Positions 1 to 6,857 of a stretch of 16,133 nucleotides of DNA are shown here, piece by piece (position 1 is the first letter of the stretch; every line of letters begins with the position of its first letter). The DNA comes from Nitrospira sp. UBA2083 (GTDB lineage Bacteria; Nitrospirota; Nitrospiria; Nitrospirales; Nitrospiraceae): assembly GCA_002331625.1 (NCBI GenBank), contig DCZN01000058.1, forward strand, positions 1 to 16,133. The letters run 5' to 3'. The notes beneath the pieces were generated by a model, which ran no database searches, was not told the DNA's origin, and worked only from the letters and a program-made list of their open reading frames with translations. The translations under genes and the position numbers were made by a program.

Positions 1-800
1 CCATCCGTTCCCCGTGCCGCCTTCTCCCATTCGGCTGCGGTCGGCAGCCGCTTGCCCGCCCACTTGCAATAGTTGTTCGCATCTTTCCAATCGACATTGA
101 CGACAGGGCGGTTTTCATAGGGAGGCTCGGCCATGGTCGTCCACGACGGTGGAGGGTCAAAACTGGTGGACTCCAGAAACTCCCCATATTGCCCGATCGT
201 CACTTCGTGTTGATCTATATAGTAAGCATCGAGATAGATTCGGTGTGCTGGCTTTTCATCGTCACGTCCTTCATTGCTCCCCATGGTAAATTCCCCTGCC
301 GGTACGAGGACCATCGGGGCCAGATCTTTGACGACAATCTTCTTCGGCCGTGCCTCTGCTCTATAATCTTTGTGCTGCGAGGGTTTCCCCTTATGCGAGA
401 ACGTATGGATAAACGCAATCACCTTCCAGATCTGCTCTTCGGAAAGGAACGCTTTCCAGGGCACCATTGGCGTTTTGGGAATGCCTTCCGCCACTCGCCA
501 ATACCAGTAGCTGTCTGAGAACCGGCTAGTATTTTTCTGGTCTCGAAGTCCTCCTCCGCTGCCTACCGGCTGTCCATCCTGACCATGGCATGAGTGACAG
601 GCAACAAGTGGATGGGCATCACCAAAATAGATATCTTTCCCCTCCTTAATGATCTTCGGGTCCGTCCACCAACCGACAGGCATATGTTTGTCTGCATAGG
701 TGGCCGGAACTGGATCCAACGGCATAAGTTGCTGAGACTGGGCCGATTGTGCAGCTAGTGTGAGCCCCTCCACGATCACCAGGATGAGCGAACCGATCAT
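1..800 (-). CDS. Secreted c-type cytochrome fused to an FGE-fold (SUMF1-like) domain, 3' end outside the window
   Basis: I translated this frame by hand: it starts with ATG at 800 and stays open to the left edge (266 codons seen). Residues 1-24 are a hydrophobic, signal-peptide-like start, implying export. A class I cytochrome c domain follows at about 47-140, with the haem motif CHSCH at 68-72 and a likely axial Met112 (KTPMVPW). From about 160 an FGE-sulfatase-type domain begins (VPAGEFTMGS, then DQHEVT, then CKWAGKRLP and AEWEKAARG), matching the gene at 1150-2064 closely. The fusion suggests an exported electron carrier with a scaffold or docking domain; this is inference. The C-terminal half of the FGE fold is off the edge, so its cysteines cannot be judged. 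A GTGAGGA ribosome site lies about 6 nt before the ATG. It follows the small ORF at 816-929 by 15 nt, so they are probably cotranscribed. Confidence 0.9.
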   Translation of the reverse strand, partial: MIGSLILVIVEGLTLAAQSAQSQQLMPLDPVPATYADKHMPVGWWTDPKIIKEGKDIYFGDAHPLVACHSCHGQDGQPVGSGGGLRDQKNTSRFSDSYWYWRVAEGIPKTPMVPWKAFLSEEQIWKVIAFIHTFSHKGKPSQHKDYRAEARPKKIVVKDLAPMVLVPAGEFTMGSNEGRDDEKPAHRIYLDAYYIDQHEVTIGQYGEFLESTSFDPPPSWTTMAEPPYENRPVVNVDWKDANNYCKWAGKRLPTAAEWEKAARGTD

Positions 801-815
801 CGTTTTCCTCACTTG

Positions 816-929
816 CTATCTCCTCCCCCGGCGTTGAGAAAATTTTGCAACCTGCTGTCTCGTGCTGACACTCCCTATCGCACAGCTCATGCCTAGCAGC
901 GCCATGGCCCAGAATATGGTGGTAATCAT
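816..929 (-). CDS. Small single-TM protein (37 aa), possible oxidase-associated subunit
   Basis: This short frame starts with ATG at 929 and ends with TAG at 816. It encodes one hydrophobic stretch (residues about 2-21, TIFWAMALLGMSCAIGSV) followed by a strongly basic tail ending QRRGRR, as expected for a membrane peptide with the tail in the cytoplasm. An AGAGGA ribosome site stands 5 nt upstream, which is the main reason to accept it. It lies between two FGE-fold genes of the same strand, 15 nt before the cytochrome fusion gene. Size and layout (37 aa, early Trp, one helix) recall the CydX subunits of bd oxidases, and a CydA-like gene lies in the same cluster. The sequence match is too weak to assign that family, and it could be another small membrane peptide. 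The frame continues open upstream to 1625, but that part is a shadow of the FGE gene. Confidence 0.5.
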   Translation of the reverse strand: MITTIFWAMALLGMSCAIGSVSTRQQVAKFSQRRGRR

Positions 930-1149
930 GTGATCCTCTTTATGAAAAACTCCACGTAGGGGGCCTGATGACATGTGATACAACACGGGCTCTCGCCGAG
1001 GAGACAGGCCTCTTCTCACACAGAAGCCTGTCTGCCTCAGTGGGCGACGCCGTGCGGAGTTCAGCGTCACCTGAGCCACACAAGGTACCGGCCCCCGGTC
1101 GCCTGGAGCTCTGCATCTAATTCCACACAGCAACATCGCAAACTCCTGG
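930..1149. other. Intergenic stretch with an imperfect hairpin
   Basis: This gap of about 220 nt separates the FGE gene from the small ORF. I see no convincing gene in it. It holds an inverted repeat, AGACAGGC at 1002-1009 and GCCTGTCT at 1026-1033. An inner TTCT/AGAA pairing extends the stem across a 3-nt bulge, with loop CACAC. No T-run follows it on the minus strand, so it is more likely an RNA processing or stability structure than an intrinsic terminator. Confidence 0.4.
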
Positions 1150-2064
1150 TTAATGGGAAGGCCCATTGTCGAAACTCCGGGCGCAGCGAAACCCGGTGCC
1201 GTGGGTCTGGAGGGCAAAGCCCCCCCGCCCGCGCGCGGTGGTCGTGATATCTGATGCTGGGCTATGCCAAGACCCGCCGCGGATCGACCGTACCACGCCC
1301 TTCTTGTCTGGTCCCGGTGGATTGCTCTTGGGCGCGTCTTTGTAATAGTCCGCGTCATACCAGTCAGACACCCACTCCCGGACATTGCCGGCCATGTCCT
1401 TGACGCCATAGGGCGAGTCGCCATCGGGCATGGAGCCCACCGGGTGCAGGGTCTTCTCATCCTCCCACTCCCGATCAAAGTTCGCCCGTTTCGTCGTGGG
1501 TGGTTCATTCCCCCAGGGATAGATCCGCCCATCTGTCCCCCGCGCCGCCTTCTCCCATTCCGCTTCCGTAGGCAGACGCTTTCCCGCCCACTTGCAGTAG
1601 GCCGCCGCTTCATCCCAGGAGACACTCATGACTACCAATTCCGGCTTCAGAATCTTTGACTGGTCGTCATCGAAGACCTCGATCCTGGGCGCAGCCCGTT
1701 TGGTCATCTTCGCGAATCGCATGTATTCCATTTGGGTGACTTCTTTTCGATCGAGATAGAATCCTTTTAGATAGACCTGATGCTCAGGAGCCTCATCTGG
1801 ATCACCGTCGTTGCTTCCCATCGTAAAAGGGCCCTCTGGAATCTGGACCATTTCCCGACCTTCATCTCCGATTTTTGTCTTGTACATCGAGAAGTCCTGA
1901 GCCGGCAGACTACTCGCCGTCGGTCGTACTTCCGACTTGACTGATGCGGCTAGCTGCTTCATCTGTTTTGCCTTATACGACTCATAGGCCAGCAACCCAA
2001 TCATGAGAAAAAACGACGCAAACACAAAAATGATGGACCCAACTAATACGCTCTTGTTTTCCAC
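1150..2064 (-). CDS. Membrane-anchored FGE-fold (SUMF1/FGE-sulfatase) protein, catalytic cysteines absent
   Basis: The protein has 304 residues with a GTG start at 2064; a GAGG ribosome site stands about 6 nt upstream. One TM helix (about 6-27) is followed by a linker (28-70) and a complete FGE-sulfatase domain (about 71-297). Landmarks are IPEGPFTMGS (75-84), DRKEVT (105-110), CKWAGKRLPTEAEWEKAARG (157-176), YPWGNE (182-187), DMAGNVREWVSDW (223-235), RGGSW (262-266) and GTGFRCARS (289-297). True formylglycine-generating enzymes carry a C-x4-C pair just after the GGS motif. Here that stretch reads HSPASDITTT with no cysteine, so sulfatase activation is unlikely. A structural, ligand-binding or maturation role outside the cytoplasmic membrane, as proposed for NirV-like relatives, is more plausible. 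It is paralogous to the FGE half of the gene at the left edge. Exact role unknown. Confidence 0.88.
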   Translation of the reverse strand: MENKSVLVGSIIFVFASFFLMIGLLAYESYKAKQMKQLAASVKSEVRPTASSLPAQDFSMYKTKIGDEGREMVQIPEGPFTMGSNDGDPDEAPEHQVYLKGFYLDRKEVTQMEYMRFAKMTKRAAPRIEVFDDDQSKILKPELVVMSVSWDEAAAYCKWAGKRLPTEAEWEKAARGTDGRIYPWGNEPPTTKRANFDREWEDEKTLHPVGSMPDGDSPYGVKDMAGNVREWVSDWYDADYYKDAPKSNPPGPDKKGVVRSIRGGSWHSPASDITTTARGRGGFALQTHGTGFRCARSFDNGPSH

Positions 2065-2092
2065 GAATACCTCTTCAAGCGAGAGTATCTCC

Positions 2093-2196
2093 TAAGGAAG
2101 GTCTGATTCATTCAAATTCGTGATCATGAATCGATTAGATTCCGAGTGTTTCGTCCGCAGGTCGATCGGAATTGAGAATTAATCAGACCTTCCTTA
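2093..2196. repeat. Perfect 16-bp inverted repeat bounding a 104-bp element (MITE-like or large hairpin)
   Basis: Arms at 2093-2108 (TAAGGAAGGTCTGATT) and 2181-2196 (AATCAGACCTTCCTTA) are exact reverse complements separated by 72 nt. Partial complementarity continues inward (TTCAAATTC against GAATTGAGAATT), and a nested pair ATTCCGA (2139-2145) / TCGGAAT (2166-2172) lies in the centre. The whole unit could therefore fold into one long stem. The right arm supplies the TAA stop (2194-2196) of the glycine-rich protein gene. It may be a miniature inverted-repeat element, or a terminator/processing hairpin that separates the two halves of the cluster. No T-run is present on either side. Confidence 0.75.
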
Positions 2197-2550
2197 AGAT
2201 GGTAACGTCCTTACCTGTTCCGATGCCGCCTTCTTGGCAGCACGCATATCGAGCAACATTGAAATTTGAACGCCCAAAAATCCACCCATGGCGGCTCCTG
2301 CTCCAGCTCCGACCCAGATTCTGTCGGCATCAGCCATCAGCCAAGCCAGCACGCCACCCAGCACCGTCCCAATCAAGATGCTGACGAGAAATCGGCGGCC
2401 GCCGAGAAATCCGATCACCCCACCCAGAACGAGGCCGATCGTGATGGCAATCGGCATCAGCCCACCGCCCATGGTGAGTCCGATCAGCGTTCCGACGGTA
2501 CCCATCACCGCGATCCCGAGTACGATGTCAAAGATGTTATTTCTCGCCAT
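2194..2550 (-). CDS. Glycine-rich (glycine-zipper-like) small membrane protein, unknown function
   Basis: This 118-residue protein has three to four hydrophobic helices rich in glycine: about 8-29 (GIAVMGTVGTLIGLTMGGG), 31-50 (MPIAITIGLVLGGVIGFLGG), 53-71 (FLVSILIGTVLGGVLAWLM) and 79-100 (WVGAGAGAAMGGFLGVQISM). GxxxG-type spacings throughout suggest tight helix packing. No catalytic residues or known enzyme motifs are visible. The ATG at 2550 follows an AAGGA ribosome site by about 10 nt. It starts 35 nt after the DUF3047 gene and reads with the oxidase cluster, so a role in assembling or stabilising a membrane complex is possible but not shown. Its stop codon is inside the 2093-2196 inverted repeat, so the C-terminal residues may differ in relatives lacking that repeat. 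Confidence 0.75.
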   Translation of the reverse strand: MARNNIFDIVLGIAVMGTVGTLIGLTMGGGLMPIAITIGLVLGGVIGFLGGRRFLVSILIGTVLGGVLAWLMADADRIWVGAGAGAAMGGFLGVQISMLLDMRAAKKAASEQVRTLPS

Positions 2551-2585
2551 GCACGACTGGTCCTTGATGGATCGACGGCAGATGC

Positions 2586-3239
2586 CTACTTGGCCGGGAC
2601 AGCAATGAGTGGACCGAAATCGATTTCAACGCCAGGCGCTGCGATAATCGAGAGCCCCCACGCCTTCTCCGCCGGCTCATGCTTGTGAATCCGTTTGAAG
2701 TCCTCGTACACATTCACCCGCTCCTCAAACCATTGCCCGACCTCTTTCATCCCCGATTGAACAACAATCTCGGAACCGCTGAACATGCCGCCTTCCGTTA
2801 AGGTGCCTTCTGGCTTCGATTCGCTCCACACATATTTCGTGAATACCGGAATAAACATCAGATCAGTATCGAGGGACGCATAGATCGCGGCAAGTGGCTC
2901 ATTTCCAGTTGCTGCTTTAGTGAGTCGCCACCGCCAGGTCAGGACGGGATAGACCTTAGGATCCCAATCTATTTTTTTCTTCTTGATCCGTTGCCCCGCA
3001 TCCTTCGCCGATAAAAAGTTTGCGCCGTTCTCGGATCGTACTTTATAGGCTTCACGTCCTTTTGATTGGCTCCGCTGATTTTCGTGCTCCCACAGCGAGG
3101 GAAACCCGTCTGTCTCCTTCGCTTGAAAATCCTCCAGCACCAGCGTCTCTCCCTGAGCAAAAACCGGAACGTGCCAGACCAACACACTGATCAGAATACT
3201 GAGAATGACTGCACCACCCATCGGCAAACGGCCCTCCAT
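2586..3239 (-). CDS. Secreted DUF3047-family protein
   Basis: The protein has 217 residues. Residues 1-28 form a signal peptide ending HVPVFAQG. The mature part begins LVLEDFQ and carries the DUF3047 hallmarks: a Phe-Pro/Trp segment (DGFPSLWEHE), a KVRSENGANFLSAKD-like strand, the LTWRWRL core at about 110-116, the DTDLMFIPVFTKYVWS strand, and a C-terminal VNVYEDFKRI...EPAEKAWGLSI segment. The family is a predicted beta-sandwich of unknown biochemical function, often encoded near membrane redox genes. Its last residues (IDFGPLIAV) are typical of that fold. A GGAAG ribosome site precedes the ATG at 3239, and the gene starts 20 nt after the oxidase stop, indicating one transcript. A periplasmic assembly or substrate-binding role is plausible but unproved. 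Confidence 0.85.
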   Translation of the reverse strand: MEGRLPMGGAVILSILISVLVWHVPVFAQGETLVLEDFQAKETDGFPSLWEHENQRSQSKGREAYKVRSENGANFLSAKDAGQRIKKKKIDWDPKVYPVLTWRWRLTKAATGNEPLAAIYASLDTDLMFIPVFTKYVWSESKPEGTLTEGGMFSGSEIVVQSGMKEVGQWFEERVNVYEDFKRIHKHEPAEKAWGLSIIAAPGVEIDFGPLIAVPAK

Positions 3240-3259
3240 AAGAAGACTTCCTTCCCTTT

Positions 3260-5119
3260 CTAGGTTTCTTGCGAGGGAACGGGCGACAACAAGGGTGCCT
3301 GTTCCTCACGGAATTCCTCCCCCATCACCGGCTGCTGTCCCCGCTCACACATCCAGAACAGCGCGAGAACCGCCGCCCAAAACACCACCATGTTCAGTGT
3401 CACCATTTTGGTCGCGTACTGTAGATCTGGGGTGAAGGCCCAGGGCGAGACGTCGGCCATTAATTCACTGACATGCCACGATAGGCGTCCTGAAGAGCGA
3501 ATGTACCCCATTAACCCCATCACCCAACTAAAGGACGCCGCCAACCCAAACAATCCGACCATACCCCGTAGCGGAATCTTGCCCCACTGAATCGGCCCGT
3601 GAATGACGGCTCGTCTGAGCATCAAGCGGTTGATCACCACACCGGCTATGATCACCGTCAGTGTCGTGAAGGCTTGCGGAGCCGACAAGCCGACCCGAAC
3701 CTTTGCCGGCAAATAGAAACCATAGATCGACAGCCAGATGATGTTCACCGCGCCGACGACGTACAGCACTGTGATAAGGGTATTCCCGAGCTTGATCCAT
3801 GAGATGGTCATCGTTCGATTCGCACGGCGATAGTACAAGAAACTGAGCGCCGTCACGAGGATCAGAATATTGACTGCTCCGTTCTTGGCTGACATCACCC
3901 CATAGTTGCCGATCACGGGATGCTGGGCCCCACCCATTGCCTTCGCTTCGCTGGCGGAGGTAAGCAACGTGTGTGGCGTCAGCCAGATAAACAACGCTAC
4001 CATCAATACGCCGAGTAAGACTTGGTAATAGGATTGATAGCGTTCGCCCCCTGTAATCCGTCCCATACTCTGCCACAGGTAGTAATTGATGCCTAAAAAC
4101 AACACACCGATGAGAAGCGCCTGGACCACAAACAACCAGGTCAATAGTCCACCCATCATGGTCACGCCCATGGTCTGACGGAAGACGAACACGGACTTCA
4201 TCAGCCAGTACCCAGCAAATGGCATGGGGATGAGTGCAAACACCGTCACAAACAGAAAAACATAGCCTACCCAATCGAAATAGGCTCGTTCCTCATCCGT
4301 CTTACTGGTGAAAAACCGATAACAGGCATAGGCCAAGACCACGGCTCCCCCCGACATGATGTCTGCAAGGAAACGATGGACGTTCAGCGGGTTCCAGAGC
4401 GCAGAATGCAGCAGATGCCAGGCGTTGCCCAAGAATCGTCCCTGCGCGTCCACTCCCGCAGGCGACATCATAAAGGCCGACCAGGCATTCGCCATCATCA
4501 GCAGTGCGGTCCCTACGATGTTTGTGAGTATCCCGACTGCGGCATGGATCCACTTCATGCCCCGAGTCGCCATCCGATTCCACCCATAGTAGTAGACAAT
4601 CAACAGGAGGGCTTCTCCGACAAATACCCCGGCATACGCCGGCATGAACCCCTTGAACGTCCCGCCCATGTACTTCATGAAGCTGGGATAGAGCGTGATG
4701 AACAACGTCAGCATCAGGCTTCCGATGAGCGCTGTGACCGACATGGCCAATACCGCAACTTTGGCGAGATCTCTGGCCAATCCGTCATAGCGCAACGCCA
4801 AGGCCGGTTTCTTGGTGATCAATCCTAAGAATTCCAGCAATGCGCAAAACAAGGGAAGTGCGAGCACAAATCCGCCGAAATAGGTGTGTTGCTGGGTGAT
4901 GAACCACACCACCAACCGACTGTCCAATGAACCGATTTGTGGATAAACGGTATCTTGCGGAGGAGGGGCCGGGGGCCCCTGTGGGATTCCCTCCGTACCA
5001 AAGTACACATCCGTTGATGATTCTGCAAACGACGGGTCTGGCCCGTTCCACAGAGATCCAACGGCCATCGCAACAGACATGACGCAGATCGTCATGCTGA
5101 TCAGAGAACGGGTCATCAT
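3260..5119 (-). CDS. Cytochrome bd-like (CydA-like) terminal oxidase candidate
   Basis: With ATG at 5119 (GAGGA just upstream) the protein has 619 residues. Other possible starts are 5116, 5134, or the first in-frame Met at 5194 inside the upstream gene. A signal-like helix is followed by about 14 TM segments. Resemblance to CydA, in this numbering: His78 in QQHTYFGGF (like the first-helix haem b595 His); GEALLLIVYYYGWNRM at 168-183 (like the Glu107 FFFGWDRL region); LLMMANAWSAF at 206-216; NPLNVHRF with His248 (like the haem b558 His); and GRLSWH at 544-549 in place of quinol-binding GRQPW. Extra helices and histidines (383 in WLTPHTLL, 400) are absent from standard CydA. No cydB follows. 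I recall Nitrospira genomes being reported to carry such bd-like oxidases as candidate terminal oxidases of nitrite respiration. The altered motif and the cluster's cytochrome suggest a non-quinol donor, which is inference. Confidence 0.85.
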   Translation of the reverse strand: MMTRSLISMTICVMSVAMAVGSLWNGPDPSFAESSTDVYFGTEGIPQGPPAPPPQDTVYPQIGSLDSRLVVWFITQQHTYFGGFVLALPLFCALLEFLGLITKKPALALRYDGLARDLAKVAVLAMSVTALIGSLMLTLFITLYPSFMKYMGGTFKGFMPAYAGVFVGEALLLIVYYYGWNRMATRGMKWIHAAVGILTNIVGTALLMMANAWSAFMMSPAGVDAQGRFLGNAWHLLHSALWNPLNVHRFLADIMSGGAVVLAYACYRFFTSKTDEERAYFDWVGYVFLFVTVFALIPMPFAGYWLMKSVFVFRQTMGVTMMGGLLTWLFVVQALLIGVLFLGINYYLWQSMGRITGGERYQSYYQVLLGVLMVALFIWLTPHTLLTSASEAKAMGGAQHPVIGNYGVMSAKNGAVNILILVTALSFLYYRRANRTMTISWIKLGNTLITVLYVVGAVNIIWLSIYGFYLPAKVRVGLSAPQAFTTLTVIIAGVVINRLMLRRAVIHGPIQWGKIPLRGMVGLFGLAASFSWVMGLMGYIRSSGRLSWHVSELMADVSPWAFTPDLQYATKMVTLNMVVFWAAVLALFWMCERGQQPVMGEEFREEQAPLLSPVPSQET

Positions 5120-5138
5120 AGATCCTCGGCCCATGCCC

Positions 5139-6206
5139 CTACCCCTTTGTTCCGGTCTTGCCGAGCACCAAGCTCCCGGCCGCACCGTCAGCACTCATTG
5201 ACTTCCCAAGAATGCCCATCACAAACGGGCACCGTAACATGCCAGGTGACAGTTGTGGCGCCTGTTCATCCTCTGCGTGACGCCGATTGCCAAGATAGTA
5301 CCCGTACAACGCCATGATGGCAGCCACCGACGCTCCCATCGCAGCTGCAGCACTCATTGTAATCGTCGGTTGCCGGACGACAAACAACAGCACGCCCATC
5401 GCTACCAGGTAATAGGTCGACGCAAAGGCCATCCCAGGCCACCACCAAAACTTCAGCAGTTCACCCGGTACAGCCTCGCGGAGCGAGGCTAGCCACGAAC
5501 TCGACGGATAGAGTCCCCCAAAATAGGCACAGAGCGCAAGGCCCCCCCCGAGCAGTGTCACGCTCACCAGTTGTGCCAAAACCGCACCCTGCTCATTGGC
5601 AATCATCAATCCAGGCAACGAGGCCAGCGCACCCACGCCCAGGCCTGCGAGAACCCATGGGGCGAGCTGTCCAGCGCGCCTCTGCAAGAGCGCACGCAGC
5701 TGGCCACCATCCGGGAACGTCAGAAATGGACGCCCCAGTACCGACAGTTTGCGCACATGGCCGATCTCAAATGCGTCGCGCGCAACGGACGTGCAGGAGA
5801 TGATGATCGCCATCATCGCCGGCCCGTCGGGATGCTGGAAATAACTGTAGTGCATGATCCAGAGAAGGGTCAGCACCAACAGGGAGAGTTGAATGCCATA
5901 CGCGGCCCCGATCCAGCCTCCCAGCCAGCTGAGAAGTCTCAGGCCATCTTGTCGGACGATGGTGGACCAGGATGCCGCACGTCCCACTCGATAGCACAAG
6001 AGTGCGGTCACCATGGCGACCAAACTGCTGACCGCTAACAGCACAAGCGGCTCTGTGATCGGCACAAGATGCTTTGCCAGCCGATAGACTCCGAAGGCAA
6101 TCAGCCCCGGCACAAACATCACGATCCGCTTGGTCCGGCGCACCGCCTCTTCTGTGACCGCCAGGCTCAAGCTCGGAATCACGCGTAACGCCATTCGATG
6201 CAACAT
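5139..6206 (-). CDS. Polytopic membrane protein of unknown family next to the oxidase
   Basis: This 355-residue protein has about eight hydrophobic segments, including around 30-45, 52-72, 92-118, 125-140, 182-203, 212-233, 255-277 and 283-303. A cytoplasmic-looking stretch (about 140-180) contains ARDAFEIGHVRKLSVLGRP. The C-terminal 45 residues are soluble and carry PGMLRCPFVMG. I do not recognise the family. It ends 4 nt before one oxidase start codon (5134) and 19 nt before the preferred one (5119), so the two are surely cotranscribed and possibly translationally coupled. Its size and helix number would suit the partner-subunit position that CydB holds in bd oxidases, but I see no CydB sequence signature. 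An assembly factor or transporter is equally possible. The ATG at 6206 has an AAGAAG purine run directly upstream; Met5 is an alternative start. Confidence 0.75.
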   Translation of the reverse strand: MLHRMALRVIPSLSLAVTEEAVRRTKRIVMFVPGLIAFGVYRLAKHLVPITEPLVLLAVSSLVAMVTALLCYRVGRAASWSTIVRQDGLRLLSWLGGWIGAAYGIQLSLLVLTLLWIMHYSYFQHPDGPAMMAIIISCTSVARDAFEIGHVRKLSVLGRPFLTFPDGGQLRALLQRRAGQLAPWVLAGLGVGALASLPGLMIANEQGAVLAQLVSVTLLGGGLALCAYFGGLYPSSSWLASLREAVPGELLKFWWWPGMAFASTYYLVAMGVLLFVVRQPTITMSAAAAMGASVAAIMALYGYYLGNRRHAEDEQAPQLSPGMLRCPFVMGILGKSMSADGAAGSLVLGKTGTKG

Positions 6207-6299
6207 CTTCTTCGCCGTTAGGAGTGAAGGGAAGGGGTAAGGAGAGGGATGTGTTCTCGATCGTTGTTACTTTACTCCTTACTTCTCACCCCCAACCCC
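6207..6299. repeat. Intergenic inverted repeat between PCP_red gene and polytopic membrane gene
   Basis: The gap contains GTAAGGAG at 6237-6244 and CTCCTTAC at 6275-6282, with further purine-rich (GAAGGGAAGGGG) and pyrimidine-rich (ACCCCCAACCCC) tracts on the two sides that can pair imperfectly. It could be a short hairpin affecting readthrough inside the cluster, or a decayed intergenic repeat. No T-run marks a terminator. Confidence 0.4.
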
Positions 6300-6794
6300 T
6301 TACGTCTTCTGAGCTGCCATCCCAAAGTACTTCGCTTTGATCTCTTCCATCAGTGACACGGTAATCCGAGACCATCCACGATCCGCCGCGGTCCGCTCAA
6401 GTTCAACTCTCGCCATAGCGCGAACCGGTGCCGGGACACGGTCCAACCTGCGCTCCGCTTCAGAATCCCATTCGATGCGCTCTCCGATGCGGGGACGGAG
6501 TAGCGTCTCATAGGTGACCACCCGCTCGCCTTGCCGACGGAGATCCTGCTCCACCGCTTCCCGCACCAGACCAGCCACATAGGGCGGCATCCGATCCAAT
6601 CGGTGTAACGCATCATCGGTCCAGAGCAATCGATCGACCAAGCCATGGGTCTGCCCCGCTGGTACATCGACACCAACTTTCAACCCACAGCCACGACATT
6701 CGGAACGGATGAACCATTGCGGCACCCCAGTGAGATCGCCACGCTCCTCAATCCCCTCAGTATGCATCCAGCGCCCACAGCCACAGGTCAGCAT
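6300..6794 (-). CDS. Zinc-ribbon protein with two PCP_red domains
   Basis: This 164-residue soluble protein starts with a four-cysteine zinc-ribbon-like module: CGC (Cys4, Cys6) and CRGC (Cys33, Cys36). Two copies of a helical domain resembling PCP_red follow. This is the small C-terminal module of light-independent protochlorophyllide reductase subunit B, also found in non-photosynthetic bacteria. Copy one spans about 57-100 (WTDDALHRLDRMPPYVAGLV...VTYETL). Copy two spans about 108-157 (EWDSEAERRLDRVPAPVRAM...ITVSLMEEIKAKY). Both show the pattern acidic-Ala-xx-Arg-Leu-Asp-Arg-hydrophobic-Pro followed by Val/Ile-Thr. No other chlorophyll genes are visible, so a role in haem or metal-cofactor handling for the nearby oxidase is more likely. 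That is inference. The ATG at 6794 has an AAGG site about 9 nt upstream. Confidence 0.75.
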   Translation of the reverse strand: MLTCGCGRWMHTEGIEERGDLTGVPQWFIRSECRGCGLKVGVDVPAGQTHGLVDRLLWTDDALHRLDRMPPYVAGLVREAVEQDLRRQGERVVTYETLLRPRIGERIEWDSEAERRLDRVPAPVRAMARVELERTAADRGWSRITVSLMEEIKAKYFGMAAQKT

Positions 6795-6807
6795 ACTGAG
6801 ACCTTAT

Positions 6808-6834
6808 GAAGCGTGAAACGTGAGGCGTGAAATG
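6808..6834. repeat. Short GCGTGAAA-type repeats in the intergenic gap
   Basis: Between the DUF420 and PCP_red genes the plus strand reads GAAGCGTGAAAC then GTGAGGCGTGAAATG, that is, repeated CGTGA(A/G) units. The same motif occurs in reverse orientation at 7701-7717 (ACGCTTCACGCTTCACG). The two patches bracket the DUF420 gene and look like members of one small intergenic repeat family. Confidence 0.5.
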
Positions 6835-6857
6835 TTTCGGAATGTATCGCCACCAGA

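Noticed and set aside
816..1625. Long minus-strand frame running through the FGE gene, the gap and the small ORF
   Set aside because: Its first half overlaps the FGE gene in another frame and its translation is Arg/Pro-rich without motifs. Only the last 37 codons, with their own ribosome site, look real.
3528..4274. 248-codon frame inside the oxidase gene on the same strand
   Set aside because: It lies in an alternative frame of a clearly conserved membrane protein and has no recognisable domain.
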